This document shows, piece after piece, positions 16,601 through 19,438 of a stretch of DNA of 19,438 nucleotides (position 1 is the first letter of the stretch; each line of letters begins with the position of its first letter). Source of the DNA: Bacillota bacterium (GTDB lineage Bacteria > Bacillota > Clostridia > Peptostreptococcales > Anaerovoracaceae); contig JAFWVZ010000089.1 in NCBI GenBank assembly GCA_017523605.1, forward strand, positions 1 through 19,438, written 5' to 3'. A program made the position numbers and the translations under genes. The notes beneath the pieces are model-generated. The model saw only the letters and a list, made by a program, of their open reading frames with translations, made no database searches and was not told the origin of the DNA.

Positions 16601-16797
16601 ACTACGGAGATGCCGGAGCTTCCGTAGTAGACTCTGGCATTCTGTCCCTCGTAGAGCAGTTCGACGCTTCGTCCCTCGTTGTCTATGCTCACTGCGTCGC
16701 TCAGCGGCTGTATGCTTCTTTCCATTGCAAATGCAGGAAGCGCCGCGGAAACGACCAGCAGGGCGCAGAGGAAGAACGCCGTCAGTTTCTTGATCAT
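13615..16797 (-). CDS. Large FG-GAP/VCBS-like repeat surface protein with C-terminal TM anchor
   Basis: The 1060-aa product has no recognised name. It starts with a Sec signal peptide (MIKKL, hydrophobic core, likely cleavage after PAFA at residue 24). The long extracellular part contains eight Asp-rich, calcium-binding-like motifs of the FG-GAP/integrin-alpha beta-propeller type, near residues 88 (DADGDG), 191 (DIDGDS), 522 (DYTGDG), 591 (DLDGDK), 633 (DTNGDG), 692 (DIDADG), 746 (DINGDG) and 825 (DVDGDG). They are often followed by a P-E/D-hydrophobic pattern. Residues about 950-1020 look like an Ig/Fn3-type beta domain (LNISWKPAQDY). A single TM segment at about 1025-1046 and a basic tail (RKTRIAARFKEAAK) place the body outside the cell. 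The start at 16797 has a strong AAAGGGG site. It is the first gene of an overlapping unit with an ABC-2 transporter, so I infer an extracellular partner, sensor or cargo-handling subunit. Confidence 0.88.
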   Translation of the reverse strand: MIKKLTAFFLCALLVVSAALPAFAMERSIQPLSDAVSIDNEGRSVELLYEGQNARVYYGSSGISVVSEAGVKHLGTNFAVKKLAVLPDADGDGYPEFLTYQDAPDHSAQVMTVSGKDGKVLADMHITHSGYDENIGFTDANSFVQQLLTAADGNALIVYDYSIVKADGKTLETIWTHTAADNIWKAISVGDIDGDSAEDFAYTMQRNTVAILSGADGSAIKEWHPCEIRQLNIDWLKKTLDAEMNMWDLVFMNGMIYATSEDGQVFAIDPVSGSCEGTDLNVLEKEYFDNLLIGYNLEYNLGTPAYRRTGINNWPYMGLRIADVDGPYLLIDCYQGDADSCAQYQDSSWTAAIILYNTETRTAEASLPVSGGYSVNYQKSALTVYDGTPCVAVATSVSEKRAVINYYDYTGALIYQKEIESPVIGESSRFEIFRAEDGLRLEFFGTGCLLASQDLKTLEYAYDKDGMALERSGDSYYLTHSSNGIKDRIVKYGTSLNEKIWEYVLNAEYTNKGFEFQRTDRDYTGDGVNDVMAIVNSYNKDGQTDASWFIILSGEDGSEIFNYKIKTGEGKVDGKKVEYFLIADKLDMIKDLDGDKKPELLCGENVVSSRRRTVIGSLFGGVDAEGRSFKVGDTNGDGLPDFLVVSDKETRLYESRLGMSYGFASVEYRKTNTRIENNKELEPMNTSDLIGDIDADGISEIVLIGKNAQGFQLYKVYNGKTLQLLYDLCPDGISGEGESFISLEYDINGDGIYELYGRNFNWQYCIYDGKTGEELVNLSAIGEQNEGQGPIIIYGVGTGKADYHPDYLIPFYPLQDTPTFIITSDVDGDGLGDITQIQGYWDYETYMFLKKLIIIGTKDFSTASEVKLSTDNDFSNNGLLKVEGSDRYAAVMGQSDLSLLDLSEQKLVASYKVSANKAIQIADDIVVTTPGGELLKLNTDKSFELAQPVPENSADHMLNISWKPAQDYSIMTIKDNGTVVYSGADTSASIPLIQGDHEIDLSMDDGQGKVYKELHSIAIDQQKNFPVLPVVLTAVLLIASLFFGIFRKTRIAARFKEAAK

Positions 16798-16858
16798 GTA
16801 TGGTTTCCCCTTTCTTGTGCGGCAGACATGCTACCGCGATCTTATGCCATGATAATAT

Positions 16859-16880
16859 ACGCCGAAAGTGACATCGGCGT
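16859..16880. promoter_or_regulatory. Inverted repeat upstream of the surface-protein operon
   Basis: ACGCCGA (16859-16865) and TCGGCGT (16874-16880) form perfect 7-bp arms around an 8-bp centre, 62 bp upstream of the start codon. On the minus strand the repeat is directly followed by TATATTAT, a possible -10. No matching -35 is seen, so an activator- or repressor-controlled promoter is possible but unproven. The remainder of the 173-bp gap (16798-16970) shows nothing else I can support. Confidence 0.4.
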
Positions 16881-16970
16881 GACTCTGTAGATATAGACGA
16901 ATAAAAAACAGAAAAGTTTCAGGAACGCTGCAGTTATTTTGCGGTTTGCGGAATGATCCTGGCGGAGCGG

Positions 16971-17402
16971 TCACCTGCCGACCAGCTTCTCCATGGCAAG
17001 TTTATAACCTTCGAAGCCAAGACCTTTTATCTGCGCGACGCAGCAGGGGGCGGTATAGGATATCCTTCGGTATTCCTCGCGCGCGTCCGTATCGGAGATG
17101 TGGACCTCCACGGCGGGCAGGGGACGGACGGATCTAAGCGCGTCGGCTATCGCAATGCTTGTGTGGGTGTAGGCGCCGGGATTGATGACTATGCCTCCGA
17201 AGCCTTCGAAATATGCCTGCTGTATCCAGTCTATGATCTGTCCCTCGTGGTTGGACTGAAGGCAGACGGCCTCGGCGCCAAGCTGCCGGGCGCTGTTTTC
17301 TATGAACGCGACAAGCTCGGCGTAGCTGCCGCTGCCGTAGATCTCTTTTTCCCTTATGCCGAGCATGTTGAGGCTCGGACCGTTGATGACCATTATCTTC
17401 AT
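16971..17402 (-). CDS. aroQ: Type II 3-dehydroquinate dehydratase
   Basis: This is a cytoplasmic shikimate-pathway enzyme that dehydrates 3-dehydroquinate to 3-dehydroshikimate. The 143-aa protein is of normal length for the dodecameric type II family. Family landmarks are present in order: NGPSLNMLGIRE (active-site loop arginine), EIYG with the catalytic tyrosine, QSNHEGQIIDWI, NPGAYTHTSIAI, and EVHISDTDAREEYR with the catalytic histidine. The ribosome binding site AAAGGA precedes the ATG by 6 bp. It follows aroA by 56 bp on the same strand and is the last gene of the aromatic operon. A clear terminator is not visible after it, although a T-rich tract occurs at about 16902-16907 on the transcribed strand. 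Confidence 0.95.
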   Translation of the reverse strand: MKIMVINGPSLNMLGIREKEIYGSGSYAELVAFIENSARQLGAEAVCLQSNHEGQIIDWIQQAYFEGFGGIVINPGAYTHTSIAIADALRSVRPLPAVEVHISDTDAREEYRRISYTAPCCVAQIKGLGFEGYKLAMEKLVGR

Positions 17403-17458
17403 AGTTAGTCCTTTGTTTTTGCGCCGAGTTGTTTACCGGCCTGCATCCTCAGCGCGCC

Positions 17459-18727
17459 TTACAACAGTTTCTTCAGCTGTCCGAAGAAGCCGGGAAAACT
17501 TTTGCTTACCGCGCCTGCGCCTTCCATTGTAACGGGCTTTTCCGCGGTGATAGCCAGGACTGCAAGCGCCATCACTATCCTGTGGTCTGCGCATCCGCTT
17601 ACGCTGACGCCGCCCTTTACAGCGGTCCTGCCTGTAACATATACTGCATCCTCGTCCGAACGGATGCTGCATCCGAGTTTCTTCAGCTGCTGCTCCATGT
17701 TTGCTATGCGGTCCGATTCCTTAAAGCGAAGACGTTTTGTACCGCGGAATACTGAAGTGCCTTCGGCCTGGGTCGCCGCCGCAAACAGCAGCGGTCCCAG
17801 ATCAGGGCAGTCGGAGATGTCCGCTTCTATGGCCTTCAGACCGGATGGCGTTTTAAAAGCTCTCAGCAGATCCAGTATCGCTCTGTCCGCCTGAAGCGAA
17901 TCATAGTTGAGCCCTCTTACCTGCGCTTCTTTTCCGCAGAGCGTGGCTGCCGCCAGAAGGGGAGCCGCAGAGGACCAGTCCGCTTCCACGTCGATGTTAA
18001 AAGGCATGTAACGCTGTCTTCCGGGCACGCGGATGCCGGTGACCGAGCCGTTGTCCCTGCGCAGTTCCGCTTTGATGCCGGCCAGGGACAGAACGCTTAA
18101 TGTAAGCTCCACATAAGGCGCGGACTTTAGGGGCGTAGTAAGCATTATCTCCGAGTCTGCGTCCAGAGTCGTAAGCACGAACAGAAGTCCGCTTACGAAC
18201 TGCGAGGAGACATCCCCGGGCAAAGTGTAAGTTCCGGGCTTAAGTCTGCCTTGCACGGCGATGTAAGCCCCGGTGTTTACAAAAGAACGGCCGTCTTCGT
18301 TGTAGATCTTTTCGTACGGTCCCTGCGGACGCTCCGTAAGCCTTCCTCTTCCGTTGAAAAGGCAGCGCTTTCCGCTCTGCGTAAACAGCGGGATGAGGAA
18401 TCTGAGAGCCGCCGCGGACTCTCCGCAGTCTACGGGTCCCAAAGGTAGTCCGTTCGCATCCGGCGCACCGGCTGCAGCATCCGGGACCGCAAAACTTTCG
18501 TCCGCCGGGTGGATGCCGCTGAGGAACTGTCCGGAGCCTCGTACAAGCACAGGATCTCCGCTGTCGTCCACCCAGGCGCCAAGCTGCCTTACGGCATCTG
18601 TCACTACCTGCGTGTCGTCGCAGCGTGAAAGACCGCGTATTTCAGAACAGCCGTCCGCCAGGGCAGCCGCTATGAGGGCTCTTTGCGATATGGATTTGCT
18701 CGAGGGTACCTCGAAAACTATGCTCAT
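17459..18727 (-). CDS. aroA: 3-phosphoshikimate 1-carboxyvinyltransferase (EPSP synthase)
   Basis: The enzyme joins phosphoenolpyruvate to shikimate-3-phosphate, the sixth step of the shikimate pathway, in the cytoplasm. The 422-aa protein has the N-terminal substrate-binding SSKSISQRAL (K11), the PEP/glyphosate-site motif DCGESAAALRFL at 100-111, RLTERPQGP at 129-137, FKESDRI in the C-terminal half and DHRIVMALAV near the end. Two features are unusual. The glyphosate-site glycine (G96 in E. coli numbering) is alanine, in a run of three alanines. There is also an apparent insertion of about 20-25 residues just before this motif (about 75-97, containing AAAGAPDANG). The start ATG overlaps the stop of the DAHP synthase gene by 4 bp (ATGA), so the two are translationally coupled. 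Confidence 0.95.
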   Translation of the reverse strand: MSIVFEVPSSKSISQRALIAAALADGCSEIRGLSRCDDTQVVTDAVRQLGAWVDDSGDPVLVRGSGQFLSGIHPADESFAVPDAAAGAPDANGLPLGPVDCGESAAALRFLIPLFTQSGKRCLFNGRGRLTERPQGPYEKIYNEDGRSFVNTGAYIAVQGRLKPGTYTLPGDVSSQFVSGLLFVLTTLDADSEIMLTTPLKSAPYVELTLSVLSLAGIKAELRRDNGSVTGIRVPGRQRYMPFNIDVEADWSSAAPLLAAATLCGKEAQVRGLNYDSLQADRAILDLLRAFKTPSGLKAIEADISDCPDLGPLLFAAATQAEGTSVFRGTKRLRFKESDRIANMEQQLKKLGCSIRSDEDAVYVTGRTAVKGGVSVSGCADHRIVMALAVLAITAEKPVTMEGAGAVSKSFPGFFGQLKKLL

Positions 18728-19438
18728 ATCTCTCTTCCTACGGCCTTCGACACCAGGCGGGCCTTTTCCATAAGCTCTGCGAAACGCTCGGGTCTAATGG
18801 ACTGCGTACCGTCGCTGACAGCCGCGTCCGGGTCGTCGTGGACTTCAATAAGAAGGCCGTCCGCTCCCGCGGCTATGGCAGCCAGGCTTACAGCCTCCAC
18901 GTATTTCCAGTTTCCGGTGGCGTGGGACGGATCCACCACTATGGGAAGGTGAGTCTTTTCCTTTATTATCGGCACCACGGCAAGATCCATGGTGTTTCTT
19001 GTTGCGTATTCGAAGGTGCGTATGCCTCGCTCGCAGAGGATGACGTTGGGGTTTCCGCCGGCGAGCACATATTCCGCGGCCATTATCCATTCGTCTATGG
19101 TGGCTCCGGCTCCGCGCTTTAAGAGCACAGGCTTGCTGGTGCGTCCCACGGCCTTCAGCAGCGCGAAGTTCTGCATGTTCCTTGCGCCTATCTGGATGAT
19201 GTCTACGTTTTCAACGAACAGGTCTACGTCTTTTTCGCTTACCAGTTCGGAGATCACGGGCATGCTGTTCGCGCGGCCGGCGTCCTTAAGCCAGCCTATG
19301 CCTTCCGGACCTATTCCCTGGAAAGAGTAGGGCGACGTGCGCGGCTTGTATGACCCGCCTCTGAGCACGGATGCTCCCGCGGCTCTTACCTTTCCGGCGA
19401 TGCGCTGTATGCTTTCCGCGGATTCCACGGCGCACGGG
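18724..19438 (-). CDS. aroF: 3-deoxy-7-phosphoheptulonate synthase (DAHP synthase), 5' end cut by window
   Basis: This enzyme condenses PEP with erythrose-4-phosphate in the first step of aromatic biosynthesis. The frame stays open to the window edge, and the edge codons read PCAVES, the hallmark start of the barrel domain with a metal-binding cysteine. A GTG at 19428 is therefore not the start. Further motifs are GGSYKPRTSPYSFQG, LLKRGAGATIDEWIMAAEY, LCERGIRTFE, VDPSHATG and EVHDDPDAAVSDGTQS, which supply the other metal ligands (His, Glu, Asp). This identifies the type I-beta (KDO8P-synthase-like) branch common in Bacillota. Whether an N-terminal ferredoxin-like/ACT or chorismate-mutase domain precedes it cannot be seen. 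It overlaps aroA by 4 bp. Confidence 0.94.
   Translation of the reverse strand, partial: PCAVESAESIQRIAGKVRAAGASVLRGGSYKPRTSPYSFQGIGPEGIGWLKDAGRANSMPVISELVSEKDVDLFVENVDIIQIGARNMQNFALLKAVGRTSKPVLLKRGAGATIDEWIMAAEYVLAGGNPNVILCERGIRTFEYATRNTMDLAVVPIIKEKTHLPIVVDPSHATGNWKYVEAVSLAAIAAGADGLLIEVHDDPDAAVSDGTQSIRPERFAELMEKARLVSKAVGREI

Noticed and set aside
16902..16970. Possible terminator after aroQ
   Set aside because: A T-rich tract is present on the transcribed strand, but no convincing GC-rich stem precedes it.

Overview
The window looks like a chromosomal segment of an anaerobic Gram-positive bacterium of the Bacillota (Clostridia-like). The reasons are strong AGGAG-type ribosome binding sites, lipoprotein and signal-peptide style, tight ATGA-coupled operons, the ecfA1-ecfA2-ecfT order, a clostridial-type MATE exporter, class II fructose-bisphosphate aldolase and type II dehydroquinase. 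Base composition is moderately GC-rich by eye, yet isoleucine is mostly encoded by ATA, which is a distinctive codon habit. No rRNA, tRNA, CRISPR array or insertion sequence is visible. Genus cannot be decided from the sequence alone.

Layout, left to right. Positions 1-2441 (+) hold an energy-coupling-factor module: two ATPases (the first cut by the window edge) and the T protein, which energise vitamin/cofactor uptake with S subunits encoded elsewhere. A small orphan A24 prepilin-peptidase-like gene (2418-2855, -) converges on ecfT with overlapping 3' ends. Positions 2911-6117 (+) hold a MATE exporter and then, behind a near-consensus promoter, two membrane-anchored proteins of unknown function. 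The first carries four 42-bp in-frame repeats and an MltG-like C-terminal module. Two back-to-back terminators (6151-6220) close this side and insulate it from the opposing strand.

Positions 6252-11606 (-) read as fba -> solute-binding lipoprotein -> fused double permease -> ATPase. The importer belongs to the Fe3+/sugar-phosphate/2-aminoethylphosphonate superfamily. An AT-rich promoter with inverted repeats precedes fba, and a stable stem-loop lies between the binding-protein and permease genes. Positions 11782-16797 (-) form a tightly overlapping three-gene unit: a 1060-residue signal-peptide/FG-GAP-repeat/single-TM surface protein, an ABC-2 ATPase and an ABC-2 permease, ended by a terminator at 11707-11743. 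This is the best candidate for an undescribed system.

Positions 16971-19438 (-) are a shikimate-pathway operon: DAHP synthase (cut by the window end), EPSP synthase and dehydroquinase. The EPSP synthase has a substituted glyphosate/PEP-site motif.

All residue numbers and sequence counts were made by eye. Family assignments rest on recognised motifs, not on database searches.
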